Under the pieces are notes generated by a model. That model was not told where the DNA came from. It ran no database searches and saw nothing but the letters and a program-made list of their open reading frames with translations. Both the position numbers and the translations under genes were made by a program. From Nematopogon swammerdamellus (taxonomy: Eukaryota > Arthropoda > Insecta > Lepidoptera > Adelidae), in assembly GCA_946902875.1 (NCBI GenBank), contig OX336340.1:231501-295500 (forward strand): a stretch of DNA of 64,000 nt, in the 5' to 3' direction. Below, in pieces: positions 22,401-33,400 of the stretch. Positions within the stretch are counted from its first letter, which is position 1, and each line of letters begins with the position of its first letter.

Positions 22401-23156
22401 GAGGCCTGTCTCCCGCCGCCGGCGGCGGTATTACCGTTTTTTTAATATTTGTATTAATTTTGTGTATTTTTATTACTTTTTATAGAATAATATATGTAAA
22501 ATTAATATAAATTGTTATAAAAATGTGAAATAAAGATTATAATGGTATATTAGTTTTATTACCTCATCATCATCCAAATTCGAGCGTGACAGTCGTGGTA
22601 CATTTTGATCGTCCAAGAATCTCAAAAGAGGGTAATACCAAAGCTTCGGTTCATATACGTCTTCAGCACCTGAACCTGACTTTGTTGAATCCAAGACCTT
22701 TTTGTGCTCTTTTTTATAAGCGCAAAGTAAGTTATTAATTTTTTTTATTACAGAGTCCTTGTCACTTGTTGGCTCAATTTCTTTAAGTTTCATTAATAAC
22801 TTTCCGTAAGCCGCATCTTTATTGCCACGGTCGTGGTAACCTTTTGCTTTCACTTTCCATAAGCAAGGCTCAGAACGATATATTTATATGAATTCTTCTA
22901 GCCATTCACGTTGATTTGGCATGGTTTCAATCGAGAACTCAGCAAACGTGCTTACTCCAACGATGCTTAGGCAAAACTGACAACTGTGCAGTTTTTTTGC
23001 TATGCACCTGTTACCGACGGAACGATCGACAAATAAAATTATCCCTTAAAATTCGTTGAAAAGCGTTAAAATACGTTACTGAATACAATGGCTCACTTCT
23101 TTTCAACCGTTGCTTTTTGGAGCAGCGTCACCACTCGCTCCATTCAGCCAGCAGCA

Positions 23157-23195
23157 GTATAAATAGAGGTCCCGTAACGGTCAAACGTCATTGCA
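23157..23195 (+). promoter_or_regulatory. TATA-type core promoter without a visible gene
   Basis: GTATAAATAG followed about 30 bases on by a CATTG-type initiator, after a GC-richer stretch. A second TATATAAATA lies near 23332. No credible reading frame follows before the next Harbinger end. Confidence 0.3.
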
Positions 23196-23419
23196 ATTTT
23201 CACAAGCGCGTCGAACACTGCGAGAACTCTGCTGGTTGTGTGGGCGAGTGTGAGCACGAGCAACGGCGTGAAGGAAAGACTGTGCCTTGCTGATAATATT
23301 TCGAGTTTTGTTTCACCTTTCCACCGACACCTATATAAATACAGTCCACCTGAACAGTTTTAGACGGTCCCGTGTCGATTTGGTCAACGCCGCATCTAGT
23401 CGGGATGGGACGCGTCGTT

Positions 23420-23610
23420 TTCAGCACCTTCAGTTTTAGCTGTACAGTTCAGACTACACAGTTTTATCTATTGATATTTCTATTAGATTGTCAGTTCAAC
23501 TGTACAGTTTTCAGTTTTGCCTACACACACATACGTTTTAACTGAACAGTTCGACTGTTCAGTTAAGGCTGTGCAGTTAAAACTTATGGTCTGTAGCCCG
23601 CGAAAATACT
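23420..23610. mobile_element. Harbinger right-end fragment
   Basis: Repeats of TTCAGTT/AACTGTACAG type leading to GTTTTAACTGAACAGTTCG and TGTAGCCCGCG, the mirror of the left end at 19518. It may be the original partner of that left end, with the larger element in between. Confidence 0.55.
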
Positions 23611-23723
23611 GTAATTATTTCTCCCCATTTACACGGTCAATATTACTGATGCTAAGTAGGTACTGAGTCTAGTAATATATATTCGGTGACTGACTTGTAT
23701 TGCACGTGAAAGAGTACGATCAT

Positions 23724-23880
23724 CATGGATCTGAAAAAACGAGCTCGCGTGTTAATAATCCTTGCTCTCACTAAAGAAGAGAAAAAAGAAAACGTGGTTG
23801 AAAGATTGGTTAGAAAAGCGCAATAATTAATTAAAATTACACACTTGAATTTACTACAGGGAATTATTTTAACGGAGCTA
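23724..23880 (+). pseudogene. Possible second Harbinger transposase start
   Basis: ATG reads MDLKKRARVLIILALTKEEK, then after a frameshift RWLKDWLEKRNN-like residues, resembling the front of Harbinger transposases. Too short and diverged to be sure. Confidence 0.3.
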
Positions 23881-24392
23881 CCATCCATCTACCTACACTC
23901 CATTCATATAGCTGAGAAAAGGGCTGCTCGATTATAATAATCGGAATAAAACGAATAAAACATGCATGAAGTTTGCAGATGTCATCTGTTCCGGCGCGGC
24001 GGCGCCAGAGCGTTTAGAAGAATTACAAGTTCTTTTGTGGTTTTATGGATTTTTTTTTTTATTATTTTGAAAATAAAGACTTACCCGATTTCATTAAATT
24101 TTTAATTTTAATTAAACTCACTCAAAAAATAAAATTTTAATTAGGCCCTTTTTCTGATGTAACTTTTTGAAAATGCCCAACTTCTGGCCATTAAGCGCCA
24201 TCTCATAGCGTCGGTGTGAACTTCGCCGTCTTTGCAGCGGAAAGCGTTTTTCATGCTGTGGCTAGAGGTCGCCACGCCACACTATTATTTTATTTATAGG
24301 AATGTATTGCGTCTCTCGTATTATAACGCGATTAAAACGAATTGTTCATGTATATGCTCTTTTCGGCTTGGTTAAATTCGACACGACACACA

Positions 24393-24445
24393 AAAAGAGT
24401 TTGTATTACGTAGCGGAGCGCAGCGACGTAATACAAACTCTTTGA
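24393..24445. repeat. Short perfect hairpin
   Basis: AAAGAGTTTGTATTACGT and its reverse complement enclose AGCGGAGCGCAGCG. Nothing coding. Confidence 0.7.
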
Positions 24446-24468
24446 TTCGACATTAGGTAACTCTATAA

Positions 24469-24989
24469 ATCCGCGTTCACACAGTCAAAATCAGATTTGA
24501 CAAAGCTTTGATTAAAGATCACTTTGATACTGGTTTACAAATCATATAAGTCAATGATATAAAATAATATATGGTTGGTGTTTGGCTTGCCATGGTCGAA
24601 ATTCGCGGTAACCGCGGGCCCGACCGCAGCCGGCACTCGCTCTGAGGATGGACTGCCACGCGTCAGGCCATAGTGACCGCGAATTTCAACCATGGTAAGC
24701 CAAACACCAACCATATGAATATCCATGGTAGACTAAAAGTATTCACAAATAATATAGTTTACTTGAATGCTTTAGGTATTCATTCTTTCACGCATTCAAG
24801 GTTGAAAGATGTTGGACAAGACAGATTTGTTAGAGTTTCTTTAGAGTTAACTTTGAAAAGTTGAGCGGCCGTCCAAGTCCACCCGAAGTCAAACAAAGTG
24901 CGCTTTAATCAGTGTTGCCACGATCAAAGTAGCGTCTAGTCATCAAAACCACTGTCAAACAAGCTGACTTTAATTATGTGAACGCGGCT
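24469..24989. mobile_element. Harbinger-type MITE, 521 bp, TAA target duplication
   Basis: Ends ATCCGCGTTCACA and AGCCGCGTTCACA (inverted) with TAA on both sides (24466-24468, 24990-24992). The interior is a further hairpin: 24569-24617 pairs with 24671-24716 (TGGTTGGTGTTTGGCTTGCC). Confidence 0.7.
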
Positions 24990-26095
24990 TAAGGCTAAGT
25001 CGGAGCACGATATTCTTTGTTTCCTACATCATGGTCGGAGAAATGTCGACCACTTTCATTTATTGTACTTGGTTTATCTAACTCAAAAATGCTCCAACAC
25101 CTAATACCTACTTACCTAGCTTATGTTTTATTGTTATTTAAAGTCATAATTTTACGCGTTTTTTAACGCTAGCTTTACTTTTCGCGTGACGTTTCACGTA
25201 TAAACGTTAATTTGTGTCGTGTCGTTGATCGTGTCGTGACGTGACGCATAGCATAGTCAACCAACACTCGGGTCGTTCCGCCATTTCGTTCAAATTGCAT
25301 TCCCGCGCAATAAAAGCGTGTGAAAATGTATGTTTTTTAAAATAATTTTATTGAAATATATAGGTTTAGATGAAAGGAAAAAGTAGTATTTAACGAATTA
25401 GACATTTGTCCATTCAATTAAATAAAAAAAAATAAAAACCTTCAAAATTCTCATTCCTATCCTCTTCCAAACGAAGGATCAGTATTTAGTATAATTTTTT
25501 TTTTTAGTTTCTTCAAGTAAAATGATTATATTAATAAACCCACCTATAGTGTAACTAATAACGCATGTTTCTTTGGGATTCATTTATTTTTAGAGCCATT
25601 ATATCATAAAAAGAATTAATGTTTCATTTTTGTCCGTGGAAAAACGTCATTACCTTCCGCAGAAGTGGTATTACAAATTAGACAGAGTGTGACCCGACTT
25701 TAGCCTTCGCTCTACGCTCCGCACGTCGAACGCCCCTCATTGTGTCCCTGGATCTAGACAGGACAGGACGAGCATCGCTGGGGAAGAAAATACTCACGAT
25801 CTTCGTGCTCATCAACTACTTTGTCACCGTCCAGGCATCATTACCTTCCGGCTTTTTTTAACATAAGTACAAGATATAAAAATTTCATTTAAATCTTAAT
25901 GAATCAGATTTTAGTCAGAATATTCGTTAATTAATATAATAAATTTGTAATATCAGTAATTAGGGAGCAATTGAAGAAATACATCAAAATTTCATTACCC
26001 TCCTTTTCATTACCCTCCTTTACCCTCAAAAAGTTTGCCGGACGGTAATGAAGGGGTTCGGATGGTAATGAAATGTTTACTTGATTTTCCTTCCC

Positions 26096-26408
26096 TCCTA
26101 CCTAACTGGGTGGTAGGTTATATCCCGCCCGTGTTGGTACCACCGCAACACTGAATGAAACGTTGGTCCAAACGGCTATGTAAACGTCCGAATGTCCATG
26201 GTCATCGTTGGACACCTTATGGATGGCTTGGCGCCATATGTCGGGCTTTAAATAAAGCAAAATATTTCGTGTTTTCACTCGAGTTCAGTGTAGCCGACAC
26301 GATGAAAGGAAAGTACTATCAGGGCACCTAGTTCACCAAGGTGTTATGGGCTGACATCACGGATGTTGTAGGTGATGTAAACATGTCAGTGTTCACAAAA
26401 AAAAATGT
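26096..26408 (+). mobile_element. tRNA/5S-like SINE, plus further fragment
   Basis: Body from CCTAACTGGGTGGTAGG to GTCAGTGTTCACAAAAAA, broken by a short unrelated insert near 26200. A diverged second fragment (GGGGTTTAACCCGACCGGGT) lies at about 26510-26610. Confidence 0.55.
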
Positions 26409-27149
26409 GTGCACGTAGTAAGTAGTACATAAGTAATAAACATCCAATAAAACTGGACTTTTAATTCTATTTGGCACGTAAAGTATCTACATAACGTATA
26501 CTGGAGTACGGGGTTTAACCCGACCGGGTCGGCACCAACGCACTGACTGAAGTTCGGTCGAAATTCTATAAAAAATTTTCATGTTTTTGACCAGTTATGT
26601 GTAGCCGGTTCAATTCAGTGATATGTAAGAGTATAGTTGTTTCCACTCAGTGCATAGTGTGTGAGTTCACTAAGTTACTGTATTTTAATTGCGTAGCAAC
26701 AAAGTAGGTTGGACTTCAATACAGCGCCGAGTCTAGTGAAATATTCACTAGATTCAGCATTGGTTGTGGCCAGTCCTATTTTTTTTTTCTTCTTCTCTTA
26801 TTAACCGACGAAAGCAAAAAGGAGTAGGTTCTCAATTCGAAGCTCATATATTTTTATTTTTTTATTGGATAGGGTATACGTCAAAGTTAGTCCCATTTTT
26901 ATTTGAAAAAAAAATTAATAAAAGCTTTAACAAAAAATGTTACCGACGAAAAACTGAAAAGCGAAAAATCCAATTTTGGCGGGTAATAAACCTTCCTAGT
27001 CTTACTAACAGTCTCAAAATTAGTCACTTGCGTAGCTATTAAGACTAAAAGGGTTTATTACCCGCCGAAATAATATTTTTCGTTTTTCAGTTTTTTGCAG
27101 GTTGAATTTTTTGTTAAAAAGTTTTTCACAATGTATTTTTGTTTTGTTG

Positions 27150-27353
27150 CTGGTTGTAATGAAGGAACCGGAACCCTCTTGAAGGACCCGAGACTGTACT
27201 TGGGGGGAAATATATGGGCAGGGAAAGCGTTCCAGAGTTTATCGGTTCTGTAGAGGAATGATCTGCAGAATCGATTGGTACGCATCCGCGGTAAGTCCAG
27301 CGTGTAGGGATGCAATCCCTGCCCAGTGCGCGTGGTGCGAAGGTGGAAAGGGG
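27150..27353 (-). mobile_element. Non-LTR retrotransposon 3' tail, copy 2
   Basis: Minus-strand MHPYTLDLPRMRTNRFCRSF then LYRTDKLWNAFPAHIFP, the typical end of a LINE reverse-transcriptase ORF. Close to the copy at 58413. Confidence 0.7.
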
Positions 27354-27799
27354 ATTTGTTATTTCAGTTAAAACTTTTTACACTATGAATTATAAATTAC
27401 TTAGCTAAAATTTTGATGTTAATAGTGTCGAACTTTTGATAATCGTTAACATTATTACTACGATCAGCTAAATAATGATATCTTTATCATTATCATAATA
27501 ATAATATATACTAAAGCAAATTTCATTAAGACATACTAGCATGCTTCATTACCATCCAACCGCATAAATTACCATCCAGGTGTTTTTCATTACCATCCAC
27601 ACCTTCATTACCTTCCATCAATTTTCTCCAAAACTAAAAGTTGTACATAGATGCCTCTCTTATGTTACTACATCTAATAAGTACAGGAACACATATATAT
27701 ATAAATATATTTCAGAAAATAAAAAAAAAATAATTCCGCCGAAACATGCAAATTTGAACGAAATGGCGGAACGACCCACTCGTGTTTATTATATTATTT

Positions 27800-28560
27800 C
27801 ATATCTTGATCATATCATAATGTACCCACCCCACCTACTATGACAAGGAACTATTAGGTACCTAACTTAATTTGTGCTATGGTGGCGCAGGTTAACTAAA
27901 CGGGAAACTGAATGATGCATGCATGGCTTATGCATTTGACCTATAATATTTATTATCTTCTAACGCCGCGCCGCCGTCGTCGCGCTGCCGGCACGAATTT
28001 GTCGATTTTAATTAATATGTTATTTAGGACAACAAACTAAAAAAATAAATAAAAAGTAAAGTCTTATAATTTGTATAGAAGACCTAATTTCACTGGACAT
28101 TAAAAGCACTGAGTGCATCCTAATTCCTAGACGGGCAAACATTGGATGGATGGATGAGCGAGCATTGCAAAATGTTTATGGAATTGAATTTTCCCGCGCA
28201 TGCGTCCCTTTGATACGCGCGGCCATTACGCCGTAGTCAAGGCGACGAACGGCGTAGCAACCACAACAAGTCATCGTAAGTAGGTACATATTTTCTAGCT
28301 ATTTGCACGTACGATCCATTTAGCACATAAATTGTTTAGTGCGCCCATCTTTTACATTTCCACTATAAATAACTAACCTGTATGTATACGTAATGGAAGC
28401 CGGAATAATACCTGTCCTGTAATTTCATCCCGTGCAAATCTTTTTGACAGGATTAAAGCAAAATGGCCGTTTGACAGCCGAGTGACAGCTGGGTAGGTAT
28501 TTAGATTTCGAAAAAGTGATGTTTTCTTTGAAAAACAAAGTAAGTCTTGGTAGTGAGAAC
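27800..28560. other. Intergenic, nothing identified
   Basis: AT-rich DNA without coding signal or recognised repeats apart from a short GC-richer stretch near 27960. Confidence 0.4.
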
Positions 28561-28610
28561 CGCCGTTTGCCATGCGTACCGCAATCGCGACTAAGGTACC
28601 GGCCGCTGTA

Positions 28611-28815
28611 GAGCGACACACGCCTCTGTGCCGGCGCGCTCGCCCTCCGCGGTGTAATGCAGGGTGGCGGCGGTGAAGCATGACAGCGCGGAACAGCTGG
28701 AGCCGGCGCCGGCTGGCACGGGGCCGAGGGACGCAGGCGCGGCGCGCGGGGTGCGGCACGCGCGAGCTCCGCCGCCCGTCTCGTGGGAACCACGCTCGGG
28801 GAGGTCGGGTCACAA
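28611..28815 (-). other. Candidate exon, gene unknown
   Basis: GC-rich island. One minus frame is open with varied, protein-like composition: SSCSALSCFTAATLHYTAEG then ERAGTEACVALQRP, ending at a possible CCG|GTACCT donor. No acceptor or partner exon could be fixed and I do not recognise it. A non-coding GC island is equally possible. Confidence 0.2.
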
Positions 28816-28859
28816 CATCGCCGTAGCGACTTCGATAGACGTTGCGCATTTCAGCCTAA

Positions 28860-29929
28860 TAGCTGTTGGGGTTCAGCGCCAGTAGGTATAAACAAGTACA
28901 AGTAAACGACTGGTTAGACACCTAGTTCTGATTCATCCACTCATAAGTACTTATACAGACAAATAAAAGATATTTTTTTTTTACTTTTTTAAATACCTAT
29001 TACTTTTCTAGGACCAAGGTACACATTTCAATGCTTAACAAATTATTGGTACCTACCTACTAAGGTACTAAAGGCTACTTATTCCATTCATTGAAGTTAA
29101 GACTTTGGGGAATACAGTGACAATCCATTACAATAATTATGAGCTCAGTGGATGAGGGTAGAGCGATGAAGCCAGGTCGCGCAGTGTCTGCCGTGCGGTT
29201 GTTCTGGCCCGTCACTGGAGCACAAGTAGCATGGAACAGAGAGATGAGAGGAGTGTTGCTGATTAAATTTTTTATTAAAAACTGTCACTGGCGCTGTGAA
29301 AAGCTGGAGAGGCACAACTCCACAGTCCACCAATCACGCACCATTTAAATCCACTGCGCCGGATTGCAACTGTTGGTGGCGACGTACTTAGTTGGTCAAA
29401 CTGACTCTCTCTACCTATCTTATCTGTGGAACAAGCTCTAGGTACTTACTCCATTATGTAATTAAGTAGTGTAATATTGATCAAACTCAGGTTGCATCAA
29501 ACAGCCAATGGCTAATCAATGTGTTAGGTGTGTGGTACGGCAGGTGTGGGGTTGCGAGGGAGGGTGACGGTGCGTGATGGTGGGGGTGGCAGGTGGGAGC
29601 GCCGGTGCGTGACCGCTGCACTCCACCTCCCTGATAACACACCACCTGCACCTAACTGTTTTACCAACTAGTAGGGTGCATTGTGCTTTCCGTGTTCCCT
29701 CAGATACTTGTCTGATCCGTGTTTTCTAATTTTTAAATAATTTTCTAATCATATCAATTAAATAAATATATTTGTAAAAGGTCCAAAACAAACTATTTTT
29801 ATTGAACTACTATCGTTTGTACCTAACATCTATAATTGTCTAAATATTATATTTAAAAACATTTAGTAAATTATCATTTTAAAATAATATGTAATAATAA
29901 ATGAGTGGTGTTAGATCACAAATGTGTGG
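28860..29929. other. Rfx upstream intergenic DNA
   Basis: No coding signal. Contains a GC-richer, G-rich stretch near 29520-29640 that may belong to the Rfx regulatory region. Confidence 0.35.
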
Positions 29930-30064
29930 TGAGCGTGATACACACCGGTAGGAAGGTAGCGGGGAGCGAGGGAGGGAGGGGCGCCGGGAGACGGTTGTTA
30001 GATCAATAGCAGGCGCGGCGAGCGGGATGCGGAGTCTGGGCGAGTGCGGGAGCGCGGCCTGAAG
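29930..30064 (+). promoter_or_regulatory. Likely 5' UTR/promoter of long-form Rfx
   Basis: A GC- and GA-rich stretch interrupts AT-rich DNA directly before the first Rfx ATG. No TATA box is evident, as expected for a dispersed promoter. The call rests on position and composition only. Confidence 0.4.
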
Positions 30065-30104
30065 ATGACGGAGATGGGACTAGAGAACGTGTTCTACTTG
30101 GAGA
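30065..30104 (+). CDS. Rfx: Rfx coding exon 1 (long form start)
   Basis: ATG opens [13 protein letters not shown] and the exon ends in phase 1 at a strong GTGAGT donor (30105). The spare base joins the next exon to make an Asn codon and keeps the acidic [12 protein letters not shown] reading open. It sits at the end of a GC-rich, GA-rich stretch (29940-30064) that is a plausible 5' UTR and promoter. There is no homologue in memory for these 13 residues, so the start rests on phase and context. Confidence 0.6.
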
Positions 30105-30435
30105 GTGAGTAGAGTGGAGAGGTGCGGGTGTGTGCGTGCCGCTCGGGAGAGTGTTGCTAGGAGACTCACCATGGAGACTCCCTCCGCTATCTCCGCTCTT
30201 ACGACCGATCGATACCCTCTCGGCCCGCGTGGATTGTGTTATGCCAAATATATTTTAACCATTTATTGTTTCAGCATCTGCAGAAGCTTATATTTGTCTA
30301 AGTAGTAAGAATAGAAGCATTTTACTGGGCACTACTTATAAAAACAAGTAATTTTTTTGTAGAAAAAAAAAATGCTAATTAGATTACTTTTTAGGTTTCC
30401 ATATCCCGTACGGAAGCCTATTACTAAACCTACAC

Positions 30436-30467
<32 letters not shown>

Positions 30468-33400
30468 CGTCCGTTTGTCTGTCCGAGGGCTGTATCTCTT
30501 GAACCGTAATAGATAGCCCGTTGAAATTTTCACAGAATATTATGACGGATATAACAAATAAATAAAAAATTTAAAAAGTAAAAAATTAAGGGGGTTCCCA
30601 TACAAGAAACATGTTTTTTTTTCAATGTATTTTTTTTGTGGTGCGGAAACCTCGGTGCGCGAGTACGACTCGCACTTGGCCAGTTTTTTTTCTTAGTAGG
30701 GCAGATATGCACTTTCATGGCAAAATAATATATTTTTATTATATTATGCATACGATTGGGACCAATTGATTCTCAATCAATATTCCTTTTTTGTCAGTGC
30801 ATGAGATTTTGCATTCGTTCTTACGTTTATTATTTTTTTGCAATTGAAATGAAATAACTTCCTTACTCAAATTGTGGATCATCAAAATGTTGTCATATTG
30901 ATTTATTTATTTACACACACTACCAGCTTTACCTTTTCTAAACTCATTTGCTAGTCTAACTTAACTTACACATGTAATTTATTAAGATGACTTATAGCTA
31001 GCCTCTTAAATTTACCTAAAGCTATTGAGCTTGTTCAGAATTTGAATAGAATAGAAATTCTTTATTGCACAAAATTAAAAGTAAAGTAAAAAAAAAATAG
31101 CTAGTAACTATACACACACACAGTTACAAAAAGTATGTTGGTCCAATTGAGAGTTTAATATCCTTCTTTATTATTTATTTTTACAAGTCTTTTAGAGACA
31201 GTTTTACAATTTACGTTTCTTTAGCACAAAGTTCTGAAACTTTGTCAAATGTTCAATGTCATAATTGTAAATTTTTTCGAAACTTTTAGGTAAATGAAGA
31301 TAACTGAAAAAAAGAAGTCTTCGAACAAAAGTTGTTCAGTTTCAGGTTTAGAATTGCCGCCCGGGTATTACTGGGTATTACATTACTGCCTCCTACTAAT
31401 GAAACATAACAACAAGACAAGAGTTTGGCTTGCGTGCGTGTTGCAGACTTCGAGTGCGTGGACGCGGAGGTGCTGGTGGAGTCGTCGTCCCCGCCGCCTG
31501 CGCCTCCCGCGCCGTCCGCGCCGCCCGACATGGCCGCGCGCCTCGCACACCCCGCCCACCAGGTATATACTTCCACTCTTCGCACACCGCTGGCTATACC
31601 ACCTACAACACACAGGAGAGGTTCGCACTCTGTTCTCCATTTTCCGTTGCGGAAGTCTGCAGTCAGCCTGATCGTGCTGTGGTCTTCATGGAGGACATAG
31701 GCTGGCTGGAGTAGATGCAGATAAAGGGGTTTGCACGAAGTGCTCTGTTGTGTTGAAGAGTTTGGGCAGCTGCATGTCGCCCAGTCTCCTTCTGTTGGTG
31801 AAGAGAACCATCTCCGTTTTGCCGGGTTGACATACAGTGAATAATTCTTCCTTACACCATTTTCAACAATCCTGAGAGCGCCCTGAGTCATGTTGCACAA
31901 GATTCCCTAGATCGATCCGTTTATTAGGATTGCCAGATCGTCTGCATATCCTATCATGTAGTAGCCCTTCTCATTCAGTTGCCTAATGAGATCAACTACT
32001 AAGTTCCAGAGTAAGGGCGACAGTACGCCACCCTGGGCACCACCCCCCTCATTGTTGCGTTTATAGTAAATTGAATGACCCTAAGCTTATGCATGTTATC
32101 CGATCTGTAAATGTTGGATCGACTTCAAATCTGACACTGATAACGGTGGTTTTGTCAAAGGCACCTTCTGTGTCAATAAAAGTTCCTATGGTTTAGTTTT
32201 TGTTACACCAGGCACTTTCTATCTTTGATACTACACAATGTAGTACTGATTCTGTCGATTTTCCTGGAGTGTAGGCATGTTGATTAACGTGATGGGGATT
32301 TCTGACTGGTTATGTCCCGGATTTTTCTGTCACAAAGCCTTTCTAGGGTTTTAAGGAGAAAAGGGGTCAGGCTAATGGGTCTGTAAGACTTTGCCAGCGT
32401 GTAGACGTCCTTACTTGGCTTAGGAAGAAATACTACTTTTACCTCTCCATGGTTTTGGAACATATTTGTGCGCTAGACAAACCCTAAATATGTCGACTAG
32501 TAAGGGAGTTATAATACCTGTGATCCACTGCATAAGCCCCGGGAAGGTCTCGTCGAGACCCGCTGCTTTGAATATCTGGAAACTGTGTACAGCCCATCTT
32601 ATAGTGTATAGGAAAAGAACCTACAGTTTTGAGTGGAACCTGAACCGTAGCCAGCCCCAGCATTAATATGCAGTAGCAGAAGGATGTGTATGGACTGGTG
32701 GTGCTCTGTGTTATACCGGCCCAGCAAATGTGCCTAGTTTGTCAGCACCAGAGAATATGATATAAATTGGTCATCGTGAGTACTTGCCGGGAGTAAACTA
32801 TCTGATAACGCTCAGTGATCGCACTTATGATGATGTTAAAGAGTTACAGTTAAAGAGCAAACATTTCGACGTGCTCTGTCTTGTGGCCAGTGATGGTCAC
32901 TACACGACATGTGCTACGTGTGTTCTCACATCTAGCGATTATTACTCTGAGCTGCGGTCGGCACGGTTAGCCCGCGAGCGCTCGTGACGTGGGTTGTGTG
33001 CGCAGGGCGGGGGCGCGGGCGCATCGCCCGACGGCGGCGGCGCTCGTGACATCATCGTGATCCCCGCCGCGCCGGGCACCATGCACCTCCAGCACACCAT
33101 ACACCAGGTCACCATCTCATACTTACTCTAATGCTGGCACTTCACACCACCACCGTCACATTGGCCAAATAAGGCTAACATTTAATTTCCATCTTCTGTT
33201 AATTGCTTTAATGTAGTGAGATAGAACTATTATACTTGTATAGCTACTGACAAGTGAAGCGTCGGCATGAAGCCCGATCCACACATTTGCCAAGTACCTA
33301 TATGTATGCCTTGTAAAGAAAGCATACTACATTGTAAGAGAGGCCTTAGCTGTTAAAATAATATCTTGAAGTTTTGACTGCATAATTAATTAACGCTTGA

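Larger units (their letters stand above)
20594..22922 (-). pseudogene. Harbinger MADF-domain partner protein, decayed
   Basis: Exon 1 runs 22922-22561 (MPNQREWLEEFI, then WKVKAKGYHDRGNKDAAYGK, INNLLCAYKKEHKKV, YEPKLWYYPLLRFLDD) to donor GAG|GTAATA. Exon 2 starts at 21313 after ATTACAG and reads VQEAQGVEVSSASTPG, a Ser run, DDRFDIFGKAVAFKYRDLAK and a Gln/Asn-rich end. A TAA sits after EEFI where the 19.8-kb copy has a Glu codon, and another in-frame TAA lies near 20815. MADF at the front and the DxFDxFGKxVAxxxR block are typical of these partners. Confidence 0.75.
19948..23010. mobile_element. PIF/Harbinger element with two decayed genes
   Basis: Left end GCTACACACCTTCAGTTTTA; right end CTGACAACTGTGCAGTTTTT followed by GCTATGCACC. 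Inside are a transposase gene on plus and a MADF-type DNA-binding protein gene on minus, the usual two-gene content of this superfamily. Both carry stops or frameshifts, so the copy is not autonomous. Confidence 0.75.
25263..27788. mobile_element. 2.5-kb element with terminal and subterminal repeats
   Basis: Left end AACACTCGGGTCGTTCCGCC continues ATTTCGTTCAAATTGCAT and recurs inverted at 27745-27788. CATTACC(A/T/C)TCC motifs cluster inside both ends (25647, 25839, 25993, 26008, 26043rc, 26068rc; 27545, 27567, 27586, 27603). No transposase is visible. SINE, LINE-tail and a separate inverted repeat (26973-27068) have inserted. Confidence 0.55.

Noticed and set aside
32784..32987. 67-codon plus-strand frame in Rfx intron 2
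   Set aside because: No splice-compatible ends in phase with Rfx and no recognised motif.
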